A DNA stretch of 64,000 bases. It comes from Candidatus Nitrotoga sp. CP45. GTDB lineage: Bacteria > Pseudomonadota > Gammaproteobacteria > Burkholderiales > Gallionellaceae. Numbering within the stretch: position 1 is the first letter of the stretch; every line of letters starts with the position of its first letter. Both the position numbers and the translations under genes were made by a program. Under the pieces are notes generated by a model that did no database searches, had not been told where the DNA came from, and worked only from the letters and a program-made list of their open reading frames with translations. This document shows, piece after piece, positions 8,148 to 19,855 of this stretch. The stretch is taken from assembly GCA_003402375.1 (NCBI GenBank), contig QFXJ01000011.1, positions 1 to 64,000 of the forward strand, given 5' to 3'.

Positions 8148-10193
8148 TTATTCGAACCAAGTGCGTATCGTAAGCAGCAGAAACACGCCGATAATCATGG
8201 AAAACGCATAGTGGTAGATGTAACCGGTCTGAATGTGGCGCAACACGTTGGAGAACATACCGACCAAACGTGCAGTGCCGTTTACCATTAGGCCATCAAT
8301 TAGTTTTATATCGCCAAATTTCCATAAGCAGCGGCTCGCTTTACGGGCACCAGAAGCAAAGAACCAATCATTGAAACGGTCAAAGTAGTACTTGTTGTCC
8401 AGGACTGTATAGATGAAGCTAAATTTTTGTTTGATCGCTGTAGGAATACCGGGAGCTTTCAGGTAAAAAAACCACGCCATCACTACCCCAGCCATTGCCA
8501 GCCAGAATGGCAAAGAAGATAGTCCATGCATTGTCATGGCCCAAGCACTGTGGAACTCGTGCTTCAGTTCTTCCATGGACGGGTGCAGCTCGTGGTTGAT
8601 AAAAATCGCACCCTTGAAATAGTCGCCAAACAACATCGGCTCGACAGCGAGATAACCAATGATCACAGAAGGGATTGCAAGCAACACTAAAGGCATCCAG
8701 ATTACCCATGAAGTTTCGTGCGGCTTCTGGCCTGGAGCTAAACCATGATGATCATCGTGCGCATCATGAATGTCAGCATGGTCGTCATGAGATGTATTTT
8801 GAGAACCATGCGCAACAGAATGGGCTTTGCCGAAATGCTCTTCGCCATGAAACACCAAGAAATACAAACGGAACGAATAGAAGGCGGTAACGAAAACACC
8901 GGCCACCACTGCAAAGTAGGCAAAGCCAGACCCGGGAAGATGCGACAACGCCACCGCTTCGATGATGCTGTCCTTGGAATAAAAACCGGATAGGAACGGT
9001 GTGCCAATTAAGGCCAGCGAGCCGATCAGAAAAGTGAACCAAGTGATGGGCATATACTTACGCAAGCCTCCCATCTGGCGGATGTCCTGAATATGGTGCA
9101 TGGCGATAATCACCGAACCAGCAGCAAGGAAAAGCAATGCCTTAAAAAAAGCGTGGGTCATTAGATGAAAAATTGCCACTGAATAAGCAGAAGCGCCCAG
9201 TGCTACCGTCATGTAGCCTAGTTGCGACAGTGTGGAATAGGCCACCACTCGCTTGATATCGTTCTGGATAATACCGAGGAAGCCCATGAACAGCGCGGTA
9301 ATAGCGCCGATCACCATAACAAAGGATAACGCAGTATCGGACAGTTCAAACAGCGGTGACATGCGCGCCACCATAAATATTCCGGCGGTCACCATTGTCG
9401 CAGCGTGGATCAGTGCGGAAATCGGAGTCGGCCCCTCCATCGAGTCCGGCAGCCAGACGTGCAGCGGAAACTGCGCCGATTTACCCATCGCACCAATGAA
9501 CAACAGGATGCAGATAGCGCTAATCACATTCCACGATACACCAGGGATCGGCGCTATGTCGTTGGCGTAAAGGTGCGAGCTGGCAAACACTGCAGCATAA
9601 TCCAGTGTGCCAAACACCATCAGCACCAAGCCAATGCCGAGCAAAAAACCGAAATCCCCCACGCGGTTGACTAAGAAAGCTTTAAGGTTGGCGTAAGTCG
9701 CTGTAGGGCGTGTGTACCAAAAGCCAATCAATAAATAGGATACTAAACCCACTGCCTCCCAGCCAAAAAACAGCTGGAGAAAGTTATTGGACATCACCAG
9801 CATTAACATGGAGAAGGTAAACAACGAAATATAGCTAAAGAAACGTTGATAGCCAGAATCTTCTAGCATATAACCTATCGTATAAATATGCACCATCAGG
9901 GATACGAAAGTCACTACCAGCATCATCATTACGGTCAGGCGGTCAATCAGGAAACCGACCTCGAACCGTGTATCACCCGAGGTCATCCATTGATAAACTG
10001 TGCCGTTGAATGTATGCCCAGCCATGACATCTTGGAAAATCAGCAGTGAGGCCGCGAAAGACGCAGCAACCAGCAGGATGGTAATGCGATGCGTCCATGT
10101 CCGTCCCAGTAGTGTGCCAAACAACCCGGCAAATATTGCGCCAACCAAGGGAGCCAAAGGAACCAGCAAATACAGATTTTCCATAGTACTCAT
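8148..10193 (-). CDS. nuoL: NADH-quinone oxidoreductase subunit L
   Basis: Distal antiporter-like subunit that carries the long lateral helix of complex I; 681 residues. Family blocks include FFGWEAVGLVSYLL with the conserved Glu, HVWLPDSMEGPTPIS, and IKRVVAYSTLSQLGYM with the conserved Lys. A His/Asp-rich hydrophilic loop at about residues 461-494 (HDDHADIHDAHDDHH) lies between the channel part and the C-terminal helix. Such loops vary in this family and are not known to be catalytic. It is separated from nuoK by only eight bases, so the two are probably translated together. Confidence 0.97.
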   Translation of the reverse strand: MSTMENLYLLVPLAPLVGAIFAGLFGTLLGRTWTHRITILLVAASFAASLLIFQDVMAGHTFNGTVYQWMTSGDTRFEVGFLIDRLTVMMMLVVTFVSLMVHIYTIGYMLEDSGYQRFFSYISLFTFSMLMLVMSNNFLQLFFGWEAVGLVSYLLIGFWYTRPTATYANLKAFLVNRVGDFGFLLGIGLVLMVFGTLDYAAVFASSHLYANDIAPIPGVSWNVISAICILLFIGAMGKSAQFPLHVWLPDSMEGPTPISALIHAATMVTAGIFMVARMSPLFELSDTALSFVMVIGAITALFMGFLGIIQNDIKRVVAYSTLSQLGYMTVALGASAYSVAIFHLMTHAFFKALLFLAAGSVIIAMHHIQDIRQMGGLRKYMPITWFTFLIGSLALIGTPFLSGFYSKDSIIEAVALSHLPGSGFAYFAVVAGVFVTAFYSFRLYFLVFHGEEHFGKAHSVAHGSQNTSHDDHADIHDAHDDHHGLAPGQKPHETSWVIWMPLVLLAIPSVIIGYLAVEPMLFGDYFKGAIFINHELHPSMEELKHEFHSAWAMTMHGLSSLPFWLAMAGVVMAWFFYLKAPGIPTAIKQKFSFIYTVLDNKYYFDRFNDWFFASGARKASRCLWKFGDIKLIDGLMVNGTARLVGMFSNVLRHIQTGYIYHYAFSMIIGVFLLLTIRTWFE

Positions 10194-10201
10194 TTGCGCT
10201 G

Positions 10202-10513
10202 TTAACCTTTCAAGCTGCCGAGATCGTCTACGTTGATGGTACGCAGGTTACGGAATAACACTATTAGAATCGCTAAGCCGATAGCTGCTTCAGCCGCAGC
10301 CACCGTAAGGATAAAAAACACGAATATTTGCCCAGAGATATCATTTAGATAATGTGAAAAGGCAACAAAGTTTGTATTTACCGCTAACAGCATTAATTCA
10401 ATGGACATCAACAGTACAATGAGATTTTTGCGGTTCAGGAAAATTCCCACCACACCAATAGCAAACAATATTGCTCCAAACACTAAATAATGCGACAAAC
10501 TCAAGTTCAACAT
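10202..10513 (-). CDS. nuoK: NADH-quinone oxidoreductase subunit K
   Basis: A 103-residue MrpC-like membrane subunit with three hydrophobic helices. The two membrane-embedded glutamates needed for proton transfer are visible, in [13 protein letters not shown] and in [11 protein letters not shown]. Length and sequence are typical. The gene follows nuoJ after an unusually wide gap of 150 bases that contains a hairpin at 10544-10575. Confidence 0.97.
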   Translation of the reverse strand: MLNLSLSHYLVFGAILFAIGVVGIFLNRKNLIVLLMSIELMLLAVNTNFVAFSHYLNDISGQIFVFFILTVAAAEAAIGLAILIVLFRNLRTINVDDLGSLKG

Positions 10514-10543
10514 ATACTTTCCTCATTGAATCTTCATGTAATC

Positions 10544-10575
10544 ATGATTGATAACGCTACACTGTTATCAATCAT
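10544..10575. other. Hairpin in the nuoJ-nuoK gap
   Basis: atgattgataac at 10544-10555 is the exact complement of gttatcaatcat at 10564-10575, giving a 12-bp stem with an eight-base loop inside the nuo operon. It is AT-rich and has no T-run, so it is not a classical terminator. It may be an mRNA processing or stability element or a protein-binding palindrome. Confidence 0.5.
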
Positions 10576-10663
10576 CCAAGGCGGTTAATAATTCAACAAA
10601 CCCTTTTTAAAAAACATTAGATCCATGTCTCTTTAGCGATAATGCAGTGGCATATTTCACCTA

Positions 10664-11281
10664 CTACTGCCTTTCCTCGTTACCATCTGCCACCATCGAT
10701 ACAATACGAAGGCGGTCTGCTTTTTTCACCAGCACCTGTTTATTCGGTTCCTGCGATTTAACATCCCTACGACGGCGTAAGGTAAGCGCGATGGCAGCTA
10801 CAATCGCTACTAACAGAAGTACCGCCGCCAGTTCAAATGGGTAAACATAATCGGTGTAAATCAAACGGCCAAGTTCTTTGGTGTTGCTGTAATTGGCAGC
10901 GTGTTTGATCACGTGTGCACCAGTTTCAGCAGTTTGGCGGTTGCCTAGTACCCATATCATCTGAAACACCATAATGACAGCCAGCAACGCTCCAAATGGA
11001 AACCAGCGCCAGAATCCTTCGCGTAATTGCTCCAAATTGATGTCCAGCATCATTACCACAAACAAAAAGAGCACCATCACTGCGCCGACATACACCAGAA
11101 CAAGAGTAATCGCTAGAAATTCGGCTTCCAATAATATCCAGACTCCAGCCGAACTACAAAAAGCCAACACCAGAAACAGTGCAGCATATACTGGGTTGCG
11201 CGCAGTAATTACGCGCAATGCGGCAAGCACGGTAATTGCGGCGAACATATAAAAAACTAATGTTTCAAAACTCATCAACAT
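10664..11281 (-). CDS. nuoJ: NADH-quinone oxidoreductase subunit J
   Basis: Membrane subunit of complex I, 205 residues with five hydrophobic segments. It contains the conserved VLVYVGAVMVLFLFVVMML stretch, which forms the third helix with the pi-bulge. A start at 11281 (MLMSFETLV) has aagg nine bases upstream; a start two codons later (MSFETLV) is equally possible. The hydrophilic tail after residue 165 is long and basic. Gaps of about 150-170 bases on both sides (to nuoK and nuoI) are unusual for this operon. Confidence 0.96.
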   Translation of the reverse strand: MLMSFETLVFYMFAAITVLAALRVITARNPVYAALFLVLAFCSSAGVWILLEAEFLAITLVLVYVGAVMVLFLFVVMMLDINLEQLREGFWRWFPFGALLAVIMVFQMIWVLGNRQTAETGAHVIKHAANYSNTKELGRLIYTDYVYPFELAAVLLLVAIVAAIALTLRRRRDVKSQEPNKQVLVKKADRLRIVSMVADGNEERQ

Positions 11282-11454
11282 ATTCTCAAACCTTTAACTG
11301 TGTTTGGAACCCATGAAGGTCACTAATATAAATCATTGAAGTGAACATTCCCGCTTACGAAAAATAAATTCAACGTAGGCCTCAGTAGTATCCTTATTAA
11401 AATATCAAGCTGGATACATATCTTCACAGAAATGACAGTGATTTAAAGATGCTC

Positions 11455-11943
11455 TCAACGGTATTTTGCGTCCGATGCCCGATCCTTGGCAATTTGCTCT
11501 TCATATTTTTCGCCCACTGCCAGCAACATTGGTTTGGTGTAATACAAGTCACCGCGCTTCTCACCGTGGTATTCCAGAATGCGAGTTTCTACAATGGCAT
11601 CCACCGGGCAAGCTTCTTCACATAGGCCGCAAAAAATACACTTGACCAAATCGATGTCATAACGTGTGGTCCGGCGTGTGCCATCAGTACGCTCTTCGGT
11701 TTCAATATGAATAGCCATCGCCGGACATACCGCTTCGCATAATTTGCAGCCAATACAGCGTTCTTCATCATTCGCATAACGACGTAACGCGTGCAGGCCG
11801 CGAAAACGAAAACCTTGCGGCGTTTTTTCTTCGGGGAACTGCACGGTAATTTTGCGTGCGAAAAAATGCCGCCCGGTCAAGGCCATGCCTTTTACTAGCT
11901 CTAGCAGCAAGAAAGTTTTAAAAAAATTTGTGATCTTTTCCAT
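11455..11943 (-). CDS. nuoI: NADH-quinone oxidoreductase subunit I (2 x 4Fe-4S)
   Basis: A 162-residue ferredoxin-like subunit of the peripheral arm that carries clusters N6a and N6b. The two cysteine motifs are complete: [12 protein letters not shown] and [12 protein letters not shown]. An amphipathic N-terminal helix ([19 protein letters not shown]) docks it to the membrane domain. It passes electrons from NuoG to NuoB. It lies 20 bases downstream of nuoH and is followed by a 173-base gap before nuoJ in which no other frame or element is evident. Confidence 0.97.
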   Translation of the reverse strand: MEKITNFFKTFLLLELVKGMALTGRHFFARKITVQFPEEKTPQGFRFRGLHALRRYANDEERCIGCKLCEAVCPAMAIHIETEERTDGTRRTTRYDIDLVKCIFCGLCEEACPVDAIVETRILEYHGEKRGDLYYTKPMLLAVGEKYEEQIAKDRASDAKYR

Positions 11944-11963
11944 TTTTTATATCCTTGACTGTT

Positions 11964-13004
11964 TTACCACAGCCAATAGGGAGTTTGCATCCAGGCACCA
12001 ATTACTACTACCCAGACCAGCGTGAGAGGGATAAAGACCTTCCAACCCAAGCGCATCAACTGATCATAGCGATAGCGTGGGAAGGTGGCACGGAACCATA
12101 AAAATAGAAACAGTATGAAAGATGTTTTGGCTAACAGCCAAAAAATTCCCGGTAATAAATTAAAAGGGGCTATATCAAATGGGGGCAACCAACCGCCAAG
12201 GAACATAATAGCGGTGAGTATGGCAATCAAAATCATGTTGGCGTATTCAGCCAAAAAAAACAGCGCAAACGTCATACCAGAATATTCTACGTGAAAACCA
12301 GCCACAATTTCAGACTCGCCTTCAGCCATGTCAAAGGGTGCACGATTGGTTTCTGCTACACCTGAGATAAAATACACTACAAACATCGGGAACAATGGAA
12401 TGAAATACCAGCCAAACAGCCCTACGCTGCTTTTTTGACCAAGTACTATGTCACCTAAATTCATACTCTGTGAGACCATGAGTACACATACCAAGGCAAA
12501 GCCCATGGGGATCTCGTAGGACACAATCTGCGCGGCCGAGCGCAACGAACCCAAAAAGGCATACTTAGAATTGGACGCCCAGCCCGCGATGATTATGCCG
12601 TACACACCAAGTGATGTCATCGCCAAGATATAAAGTAGACCAGCATTAATGTCGGTCAACGCCATGCCATCGGCGAACGGAACCACTGCCCAAGCTGCCA
12701 ATGCAGGCATCAGAGCAAGGACGGGCGCAATTACGAACAGAAATTTATTCGAGCCAGACGGAATGATAATTTCTTTGAGCAGCAGTTTGAGACCATCGGC
12801 GAGCGGTTGTAGCAGCCCAAAATAACCAACTCGATTAGGACCGATACGTACCTGCATATAGCCGATTACCTTGCGTTCTGCCAAGGTCAAATATGCCACA
12901 GTCAGCATGATGGGTATCACTATGATCAGAATTTTGACCAATGTCCAGATTGGAAGCCAAGCGACCCCAAGCAGGTTTTGCAAGTATTGCAGCAGTTCTG
13001 TCAT
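11964..13004 (-). CDS. nuoH: NADH-quinone oxidoreductase subunit H
   Basis: A 346-residue membrane subunit that forms the quinone-access chamber at the junction of the two arms of complex I. Signature blocks are present: [15 protein letters not shown] near the N-terminus and [15 protein letters not shown] in the middle, with charged residues that line the quinone tunnel. Its start overlaps the stop of nuoG by four bases (ATGA), indicating coupled translation. Confidence 0.97.
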   Translation of the reverse strand: MTELLQYLQNLLGVAWLPIWTLVKILIIVIPIMLTVAYLTLAERKVIGYMQVRIGPNRVGYFGLLQPLADGLKLLLKEIIIPSGSNKFLFVIAPVLALMPALAAWAVVPFADGMALTDINAGLLYILAMTSLGVYGIIIAGWASNSKYAFLGSLRSAAQIVSYEIPMGFALVCVLMVSQSMNLGDIVLGQKSSVGLFGWYFIPLFPMFVVYFISGVAETNRAPFDMAEGESEIVAGFHVEYSGMTFALFFLAEYANMILIAILTAIMFLGGWLPPFDIAPFNLLPGIFWLLAKTSFILFLFLWFRATFPRYRYDQLMRLGWKVFIPLTLVWVVVIGAWMQTPYWLW

Positions 13005-15355
13005 GCGCGCTCCACTCTAATCGTTCCAAACATGGCGCCAAGTTCTGCTGTTATGGTATGGCCTGCGGCCACGCGCACAACACCACGTGGTAAACTGTCA
13101 TCTGCGATTATAGATAGCCTCACGCTGCCATGCCCTTGCGTTAACTTAACCATTTCACCAGATTGCAGATTGAGTTTTTCCAGCTCTACACTATGTATCA
13201 GGGCACGCGGAGTGGCAGCATCACGAGTTTTTTGTAGCGAAGCGGCGCGGCGCACAATGGCGTCAGTGGCATAGATCGGTACATCGCTAACGCGCTGTAA
13301 GCCAGTGACATTCCAAGTCGCGTTTTGCGCCGACACACCATGCAAGACGTTGCCAAGTTTGGCAGATACGTCTGTACCGCCCAGCACTTCATCGCGGACT
13401 GCTTCGCTGTTGTTGTAATCAAAGCCAGGTATATTAAGCATGTTTCCCAAGACGCGGAGTACTTTCCATGCTGGACGTGCATCGCCTAATGGTTGGACTG
13501 TACCCTTGAAACTTTGCACACGCCCTTCTGAGCTAATAAAAGTCCCGGAGGTTTCAGTAAATGGAGTAATCGGTAATAACACATCGGCGTACTCCATAGC
13601 ATGGTGTTTGTAAGCGCTCAACGCTACAACCATATCTGCGGCGCCCATCGCAGCTAATGCTTGCTGTGGATTCTGCATATCCAGTTCCACTTCAGCATTA
13701 AGCAAGATATAAGCCTTGCGCTGTGCAGTTAGCATTGCGGAGGCGTTCATACCATGTTCAGCACCGGCGAATGGCACCGCTTGCGCCAAATATCCGCCCA
13801 CACTGTTGGCTGCTTCGCCAAAGAAGCCAAATTTTGCTCCGCAGAGCGTGGCGATATGTTGTGCCAGCAGTTGCAGTTGTGACGCTTGTGGATGCTGCTG
13901 CGCGAAGTTGCCGAGCAAAACGGCAACACGCTCACCGCTGGCAAGACTGTCAGCCATTGCCTGCGCGATGGCTGACGGCGTTACAGACTGTACGACCTGT
14001 TGCACGCTAGTATCCAGAGTAGCTTGCTTGGCTGCGGCCAACGCCTTCAGCACTTGCGCCAACACCGTAGTCATTTCGGCCGGTGGAACTATCTCCTTGT
14101 TGGCGATTGGCATCAGTAGATCGTCATCGGTAGCATGTATCAGATTAACTTGCGCGCCCTTTTTCGTTGCTTGACGCACGCGTGACGCCAGCAGCGGATG
14201 ATCTTTGCGCAAGAAACTGCCCACTAGCAGGAAGCGGTCAACATGATTTATATCTGCCACTGCCATACCTAGCCAAGGTGCACCGGTCTGCTTACTGTCG
14301 GCGCTGAAATCAGACTGCCGTAGACGGAAATCCACGTTCTGGCTGCCCAAGCCACGCACCAGTTTCTGCAATAAATAAAGCTCTTCCAGTGTGGAATGTG
14401 GCGTGGCTAAAGCGCCTATGTATTCTGCACCTGTCTCATGAGCAATTTGGCGCAGCCCGTTAGATACATACTCCAGCGCGACTTGCCACTCTACTTCCAG
14501 CCATTTTCCGCCCTGCTTGATCATCGGTTTAGTAAGACGTTCAGCTGAGTTTAACCCTTCATAGCTGAAGCGGTCTTTATCGGACAACCAGCATTCATTG
14601 ACATTTTCATTCTCAATTGGCAGCACACGCATCACGCGGTTATTTTTGACCTGTACCGCTAGGTTGGAACCCAAACTATCGTGCGGGCTAATAGATTTAC
14701 GACGCGATAGCTCCCAAGTACGGGCACTATACCGAAATGGTTTGCTGGTGAGGGCACCGACCGGACAGAGGTCTATCATGTTACCGGACAATTCGGAATC
14801 TACTGTATCGGATACAAAAGCCATAATTTCGGCATGTTCACCACGGAAAGCCTGTCCCAGTTCCATCGCGCCACCAATTTCGATTCCGAAACGCACGCAA
14901 CGGGTACAGTTGATACAGCGACTCATCTCTTCGGCAGCTACCAAGGGGCCGATGTCCTTATGCAACACGACGCGTTTCTCTTCGTGGTAACGTGAGGCGC
15001 TGCCACCATAGCCGACCGCTAGATCCTGTAACTCGCATTCCCCGCCTTGATCACATATCGGGCAATCCAACGGGTGATTAATCAATAAGAATTCCATTAC
15101 CCCTTTTTGCGCTTTTACAGCTTGTTCAGAGGCAGTAAAGACTTTCATGCCTTCGGCCACAGGCGTGGCACAAGCAGGCAAGGGCTTAGGCGCTTTTTCA
15201 ATTTGCACTAAACACATGCGGCAATTAGCTGCAATGGACAGTTTTTTGTGGTAACAAAAATGTGGAATATAGATACCCAACTGATGAGCCGCATCTATCA
15301 CAGAGCATCCGTTTTCCACATCAATGTGCTTGCCGTCAATTTCAATGTTGATCAT
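13001..15355 (-). CDS. nuoG: NADH-quinone oxidoreductase subunit G
   Basis: Large iron-sulfur subunit of the NADH-oxidising arm, 784 residues. The N-terminal ferredoxin part has the 2Fe-2S cysteines in [15 protein letters not shown], then the His-Cys cluster motif [14 protein letters not shown], then CINCTRC for a 4Fe-4S cluster. A molybdopterin-oxidoreductase-like domain without molybdenum function follows. It wires electrons from NuoF/E to NuoI. It starts 14 bases after nuoF and overlaps nuoH. The C-terminal domain is of normal betaproteobacterial length. Confidence 0.97.
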   Translation of the reverse strand: MINIEIDGKHIDVENGCSVIDAAHQLGIYIPHFCYHKKLSIAANCRMCLVQIEKAPKPLPACATPVAEGMKVFTASEQAVKAQKGVMEFLLINHPLDCPICDQGGECELQDLAVGYGGSASRYHEEKRVVLHKDIGPLVAAEEMSRCINCTRCVRFGIEIGGAMELGQAFRGEHAEIMAFVSDTVDSELSGNMIDLCPVGALTSKPFRYSARTWELSRRKSISPHDSLGSNLAVQVKNNRVMRVLPIENENVNECWLSDKDRFSYEGLNSAERLTKPMIKQGGKWLEVEWQVALEYVSNGLRQIAHETGAEYIGALATPHSTLEELYLLQKLVRGLGSQNVDFRLRQSDFSADSKQTGAPWLGMAVADINHVDRFLLVGSFLRKDHPLLASRVRQATKKGAQVNLIHATDDDLLMPIANKEIVPPAEMTTVLAQVLKALAAAKQATLDTSVQQVVQSVTPSAIAQAMADSLASGERVAVLLGNFAQQHPQASQLQLLAQHIATLCGAKFGFFGEAANSVGGYLAQAVPFAGAEHGMNASAMLTAQRKAYILLNAEVELDMQNPQQALAAMGAADMVVALSAYKHHAMEYADVLLPITPFTETSGTFISSEGRVQSFKGTVQPLGDARPAWKVLRVLGNMLNIPGFDYNNSEAVRDEVLGGTDVSAKLGNVLHGVSAQNATWNVTGLQRVSDVPIYATDAIVRRAASLQKTRDAATPRALIHSVELEKLNLQSGEMVKLTQGHGSVRLSIIADDSLPRGVVRVAAGHTITAELGAMFGTIRVERA

Positions 15356-15369
15356 TGCTCACCTAACCG

Positions 15370-16641
15370 TCAGTCTTGCACTAAACAACGTTTGTGTTCG
15401 ATGTGATATTCAAACTCGTTACGGAAATGCTTAAGGAAGCCCTGCACTGGCCATGCAGCGGCATCGCCAAGCGCGCAAATTGTGCGGCCCGCAATGTTCT
15501 CACACAGGTCAAGCAAAAGATTCAAGTCTTCCGGACGTCCTTCCCCTTTTTCGATACGGTGTATTATCCGATATAACCAGCCAGTGCCTTCGCGGCACGG
15601 CGTACATTGGCCACATGATTCTTCAAAATAAAAATAGGACAAACGCTCTAGTGCACGCACCATGCAGGTCGTGTCATCCATGATGATAATCGCACCTGTG
15701 CCTAGCATAGAACCCGCTTTTGCAATGGAATCATAATCCATATCAAGATCCATCATAATCTCACCGGGTAAAACTGGCATAGAAGACCCACCGGGGATAC
15801 ATGCCTTCAACTTACGGTCACCGCGCATACCACCAGCCATTGCCAGCAATGTTTTAAACGGAGTTCCGAGTGGAACCTCAAAATTTCCTGGCCTGTTAAC
15901 GTGGCCGGAAATAGAAAATAATTTAATTCCGCCATTGTTCGGTCTACCCAGCTCAAGGAAATTTTGCCCACCATTATTAATAATGTAAGGAATGCTGGCG
16001 AAGGTTTCGGTGTTATTGATGGTGGTCGGCTTACCATATAAGCCAAAACTTGCCGGAAATGGGGGTTTGAAGCGCGGTTGACCTTTTTTGCCTTCAAGCG
16101 ATTCGAGCAATGCAGTTTCTTCGCCACAAATGTAGGCACCATAACCCAGATGATTATGCAGCTCGAAACTGAAGTCGCTGCCAAGTATATTATTACCCAG
16201 ATAGCCCATCGCACGCGCTTCATCACATGCTGCCTCCATGCGTTCATAGGCCTCGAAAATCTCGCCGTGCACATAGTTGTAACCGACTTTGACATCCATG
16301 GTATAGGCGGCGATAGCCATACCTTCTATGAGAATGTGCGGGTTGTAGCGTAAAATGTCCCTGTCCTTAAAGGTACCCGGCTCTCCCTCATCAGAATTGC
16401 ATACCAGATATTTATCGCCCTGGTAGTTGCGCGGCATAAAGCTCCACTTTAAACCGGTAGGAAAACCAGCACCTCCGCGACCGCGCAGACCGGAACTCTT
16501 GACTTCGGCGATGATAGATTCAGGCGTCATCTTTTCCGCTAGGATTTTGCGTAGCGCTTGGTAGCCACCTACTTTAAGGTAATTTTCCAGCGTCCATGGC
16601 TGGTCGAAATGCATAGTATTAAGAAGAATGGGAGTGCTCAT
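15370..16641 (-). CDS. nuoF: NADH-quinone oxidoreductase subunit F
   Basis: NADH-binding flavoprotein of complex I, 423 residues. It contains [13 protein letters not shown] (FMN/NADH binding glycine-rich loop) and the cluster N3 motif [11 protein letters not shown] with the fourth Cys near [12 protein letters not shown]. It oxidises NADH through FMN and feeds electrons into the Fe-S chain. Its ATG overlaps the nuoE stop by four bases. Confidence 0.97.
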   Translation of the reverse strand: MSTPILLNTMHFDQPWTLENYLKVGGYQALRKILAEKMTPESIIAEVKSSGLRGRGGAGFPTGLKWSFMPRNYQGDKYLVCNSDEGEPGTFKDRDILRYNPHILIEGMAIAAYTMDVKVGYNYVHGEIFEAYERMEAACDEARAMGYLGNNILGSDFSFELHNHLGYGAYICGEETALLESLEGKKGQPRFKPPFPASFGLYGKPTTINNTETFASIPYIINNGGQNFLELGRPNNGGIKLFSISGHVNRPGNFEVPLGTPFKTLLAMAGGMRGDRKLKACIPGGSSMPVLPGEIMMDLDMDYDSIAKAGSMLGTGAIIIMDDTTCMVRALERLSYFYFEESCGQCTPCREGTGWLYRIIHRIEKGEGRPEDLNLLLDLCENIAGRTICALGDAAAWPVQGFLKHFRNEFEYHIEHKRCLVQD

Positions 16642-17117
16642 TCTTTATCCAATTCCGCCAGAATTTGATCGATTTTTTCTTTGGTGAGATGACCACACGT
16701 TTTTTTGTTGTTGATCATGAGTAGTGGTGCCTCATCACAGACGTTCTGGCACTCGCCTTCGCGCAGGCCAAACTTACCATCCGCTGTCACTTCACCAACT
16801 CTGATACCGAGCTTGTTCTTAATATAATCCAATGTTTCCATGGCTCCCACCAATTGGCAGGACAGATTGGTACACACCGTAAGCGTGTGCCGACCCATGG
16901 GCTTGAGGTTATACATGTTATAGAAAGTCGCCACCTCATATACACCCATCTGTGACATGCCGAGATAGGCCGCAACATCGACCATGTCCCCGGTGTCTAT
17001 CCAACCTTTTTCATCTTGCACGAAACGTAATGCAGCCATAACGGCAGACTGCTTCCGATCGGGCGGATATTTTTTCAGCTCGCGGTCTACTTTTACTCGA
17101 ACTTGCTCGGATAACAT
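16638..17117 (-). CDS. nuoE: NADH-quinone oxidoreductase subunit E
   Basis: A thioredoxin-like 2Fe-2S subunit carrying cluster N1a, 159 residues. The four ligands are in [10 protein letters not shown] and [11 protein letters not shown]. The ATG at 17117 ([11 protein letters not shown]), with gagg seven bases upstream, is preferred over a TTG one codon earlier. A 100-base gap separates it from nuoD. The four-base overlap with nuoF is conserved in this operon type. Confidence 0.96.
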   Translation of the reverse strand: MLSEQVRVKVDRELKKYPPDRKQSAVMAALRFVQDEKGWIDTGDMVDVAAYLGMSQMGVYEVATFYNMYNLKPMGRHTLTVCTNLSCQLVGAMETLDYIKNKLGIRVGEVTADGKFGLREGECQNVCDEAPLLMINNKKTCGHLTKEKIDQILAELDKE

Positions 17118-17217
17118 CAAAGAACCTCTAAAAATGCCGTTAACATAAAAGCGGGAATCCGGCTTTTTGATGGGGCGTTCACGGGAATGATGAATTCAGA
17201 ATTATTAGAGGTATCCA

Positions 17218-18471
17218 TCAGCGGTCAACTTCTCCAAAAACTATATCTTGCGTACCAATAATTGCCACTACATCCGCAATCATATGACCACGCGCCATCT
17301 CATCCAGCGCCGCGATATGGGCAAAGCCGGGAGCACGAATTTTCAGGCGATAAGGTTTGTTCGCCCCATCGGAAATTATGTATATACCAAACTCACCTTT
17401 AGGATGTTCTACTGCCGCATAAGCCTCGCCGGACGGAACATGCATACCCTCAGTAAATAGCTTGAAATGGTGGATCAGCTCTTCCATATTCTGCTTCATA
17501 GATTCACGTTTGGGAGGCGCAACTTTGAAATTATTTACTATCACCGGACCGGGGTTCTGACGCAACCAACTGATACACTGCTTGATAATACGGTTTGACT
17601 GGCGCATCTCTTCCACACGCACCAGATAACGGTCATAACAATCACCTTCGACTCCCACAGGAATATCGAAATCGAGGCGGTTATATACTTCGTAAGGTTG
17701 TTTTTTGCGTAGATCCCAAACAATACCGGAACCACGTAGCATGGGGCCGCTGAAGCCGAGCGCTAGCGCACGTTCCGGAGTGACTACACCGATGCCGACG
17801 GTACGTTGTTTCCAGATTCGGTTGTCGGTCAATAAAGTCTCGTATTCATCAACGCAGGCGGGAAAACGATTGGTAAAATCTTCCATAAAATCAAGCAAGG
17901 AACCTTCACGGTTCTCGTTCATCTTCTTTACAGCCTTGGCATTGTGAATCTTGGATGCCTGATATAAGGGCATTGAATCAGGTAAATCTCGATACACCCC
18001 GCCTGGACGGTAATATGCTGCATGCAACCGTGCGCCGGATACTGCCTCATATACATCCATCAGGTCTTCGCGCTCACGGAAGGCATATAAAAACACGGTC
18101 ATTGCACCAATATCCAATGCATGTGCTCCAAGCCACAGCAAATGGTTCATTACTCGGGTAATTTCGTCGAACATTACCCGAATATACTGCGCCCTCACTG
18201 GTACTTCGAGAGCAAGCAATTTTTCGATGGCCATGACGTAGGCATGTTCGTTACACATCATCGACACGTAGTCGAGGCGATCCATATAAGGCAGCGATTG
18301 CAGATACGTTTTATGCTCAGCTAGTTTCTCAGTACCGCGGTGAAGCAAGCCGATATGCGGATCAGCCCGTTCAATAACTTCACCGTCCAGTTCCAGAACC
18401 AGGCGCAATACGCCGTGTGCAGATGGGTGTTGCGGCCCAAAATTCATGGTGTAATTTTTTATTTCAGCCAT
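17218..18471 (-). CDS. nuoD: NADH-quinone oxidoreductase subunit D
   Basis: A 49-kDa-type subunit related to the large subunit of NiFe hydrogenases; it forms the quinone-binding site together with NuoB and NuoH. It starts [20 protein letters not shown], the standard N-terminus (the His of HPSAHG contacts the quinone head). The frame is open further upstream to 18498, but the extra residues are not conserved, so I chose 18471, giving 417 residues. The ribosome site is weak. The C-terminal part, [21 protein letters not shown], is complete (given here with the family end DxVFGEVDR). Confidence 0.96.
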   Translation of the reverse strand: MAEIKNYTMNFGPQHPSAHGVLRLVLELDGEVIERADPHIGLLHRGTEKLAEHKTYLQSLPYMDRLDYVSMMCNEHAYVMAIEKLLALEVPVRAQYIRVMFDEITRVMNHLLWLGAHALDIGAMTVFLYAFREREDLMDVYEAVSGARLHAAYYRPGGVYRDLPDSMPLYQASKIHNAKAVKKMNENREGSLLDFMEDFTNRFPACVDEYETLLTDNRIWKQRTVGIGVVTPERALALGFSGPMLRGSGIVWDLRKKQPYEVYNRLDFDIPVGVEGDCYDRYLVRVEEMRQSNRIIKQCISWLRQNPGPVIVNNFKVAPPKRESMKQNMEELIHHFKLFTEGMHVPSGEAYAAVEHPKGEFGIYIISDGANKPYRLKIRAPGFAHIAALDEMARGHMIADVVAIIGTQDIVFGEVDR

Positions 18472-18567
18472 GATAAAAGCTTTCGCCCCTGTTGCCAAAA
18501 AAAGAAGTGGGGTGCGAAACTTTAGGTGAAGCCTTCATTTGCGCGCTCGTGCCCAAGTTCCTGCCTT

Positions 18568-19209
18568 TCATTTCAAACCCCCGTAATGTTCTTCACGAAT
18601 GATGCGGGGAACGAGTTCACGGGGTTCAATCGACACCGGTTGATAAATTACGCGCTGCTGCTCAGGGTCGTAGCGCATCTCGACATGCCCTGATAATGGA
18701 AAATCTTTGCGGAAAGGGTTGCCAACAAAACCATAATCTGTGAGCAAGCGACGTAAATCAGGATGATCATTAAAAACAATGCCATACAAATCAAATGCCT
18801 CGCGCTCATACCAGTTGGCGCACGGCCAAATGTTTACTACGGAACTCAGGACTGGCAAATCATCGTCTTCAGCAAATACGCGCACGCGTAAGCGGATATT
18901 ATGGGTCAACGACAACAAATGATAGGCAACGGCAAATCGAGAAGGATAAGCGTCAGGAGCAATATCAGATTTCAGATAGGCACCGCCTTCACAAATTTCA
19001 CCCCCATAAGTACAGTAATCCACCCCGCACAGATCTATCATCTGTTCGAAACGCAAATCGGGATCATCGCGCAAGCGTGTTAGCACCTCCAGCATGTCAA
19101 TATCCCTCACGACTAAGGTCAACTCGCCCAACATATTTTCCAAGCTCACTATTTGATTAGCGAAAATCGTGGTCAAGTTAGTAGTCAAAAGAGTTAGATT
19201 AGCAGCCAT
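18568..19209 (-). CDS. nuoC: NADH-quinone oxidoreductase subunit C
   Basis: A 30-kDa-type subunit of the peripheral arm, 213 residues. It has the family signature [16 protein letters not shown] and the motif [14 protein letters not shown], and ends with a C-terminal tail typical of betaproteobacteria ([17 protein letters not shown]). It is a structural partner of NuoD and carries no cofactor. It is a separate gene, not fused to nuoD as in enterobacteria. Confidence 0.96.
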   Translation of the reverse strand: MAANLTLLTTNLTTIFANQIVSLENMLGELTLVVRDIDMLEVLTRLRDDPDLRFEQMIDLCGVDYCTYGGEICEGGAYLKSDIAPDAYPSRFAVAYHLLSLTHNIRLRVRVFAEDDDLPVLSSVVNIWPCANWYEREAFDLYGIVFNDHPDLRRLLTDYGFVGNPFRKDFPLSGHVEMRYDPEQQRVIYQPVSIEPRELVPRIIREEHYGGLK

Positions 19210-19378
19210 GTTTTACACCAGTGTCGTGTGAATCAAGTTTATGAGGCATTTTGAGTTGACGAATAAGTCATGCAGATCAAAGCACGATCTGTCCGTACAC
19301 TTCAGATGGCAGATATCGCTCTCATTTGAACCGATACCAATAGCATTGAGTTTTCCATCATGAATTTTGCACATAAAT

Positions 19379-19855
19379 TTAGCGCGCAATTGTATTAGTT
19401 CGTTTAATTTTGTTTTGCAATTGAATAATGCCATACAACAGTGCCTCAGCAGTTGGCGGGCAACCCGGCACATACACATCCACCGGCACGATGCGGTCAC
19501 AACCTCGGACGACCGAATAGGAATAATGGTAGTAGCCGCCGCCATTAGCGCAGGATCCCATTGAGATTACCCAGCGCGGCTCAGCCATTTGATCATATAC
19601 TTTGCGTAGCGCCGGCGCCATCTTGTTACACAATGTGCCAGCTACTACCATCACGTCTGACTGGCGCGGGCTGGGACGAAATGTAATGCCAAAGCGATCA
19701 AGATCATAGCGTGAAGCGCCCGCCTGCATCATTTCTACCGCACAACAAGCCAAGCCAAAAGTCATTGGCCACAGTGAACCCGTACGAGCATAATTGATCA
19801 GCACGTCCAATGATGTGGTAACGATGCCTTTTTCCAGAGCGCCTTCTATTCCCAT
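19379..19855 (-). CDS. nuoB: NADH-quinone oxidoreductase subunit B
   Basis: The PSST subunit, which carries cluster N2, the last iron-sulfur centre before quinone; 158 residues. The adjacent cysteines are in [10 protein letters not shown], with the other two ligands in [10 protein letters not shown] and [10 protein letters not shown] longer frame extends to 19966 but overlaps nuoA in another frame. The ATG at 19855 ([10 protein letters not shown]) has gaggag eight bases upstream and overlaps the nuoA stop by ten bases. A 169-base gap to nuoC holds no visible gene. Confidence 0.97.
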   Translation of the reverse strand: MGIEGALEKGIVTTSLDVLINYARTGSLWPMTFGLACCAVEMMQAGASRYDLDRFGITFRPSPRQSDVMVVAGTLCNKMAPALRKVYDQMAEPRWVISMGSCANGGGYYHYSYSVVRGCDRIVPVDVYVPGCPPTAEALLYGIIQLQNKIKRTNTIAR

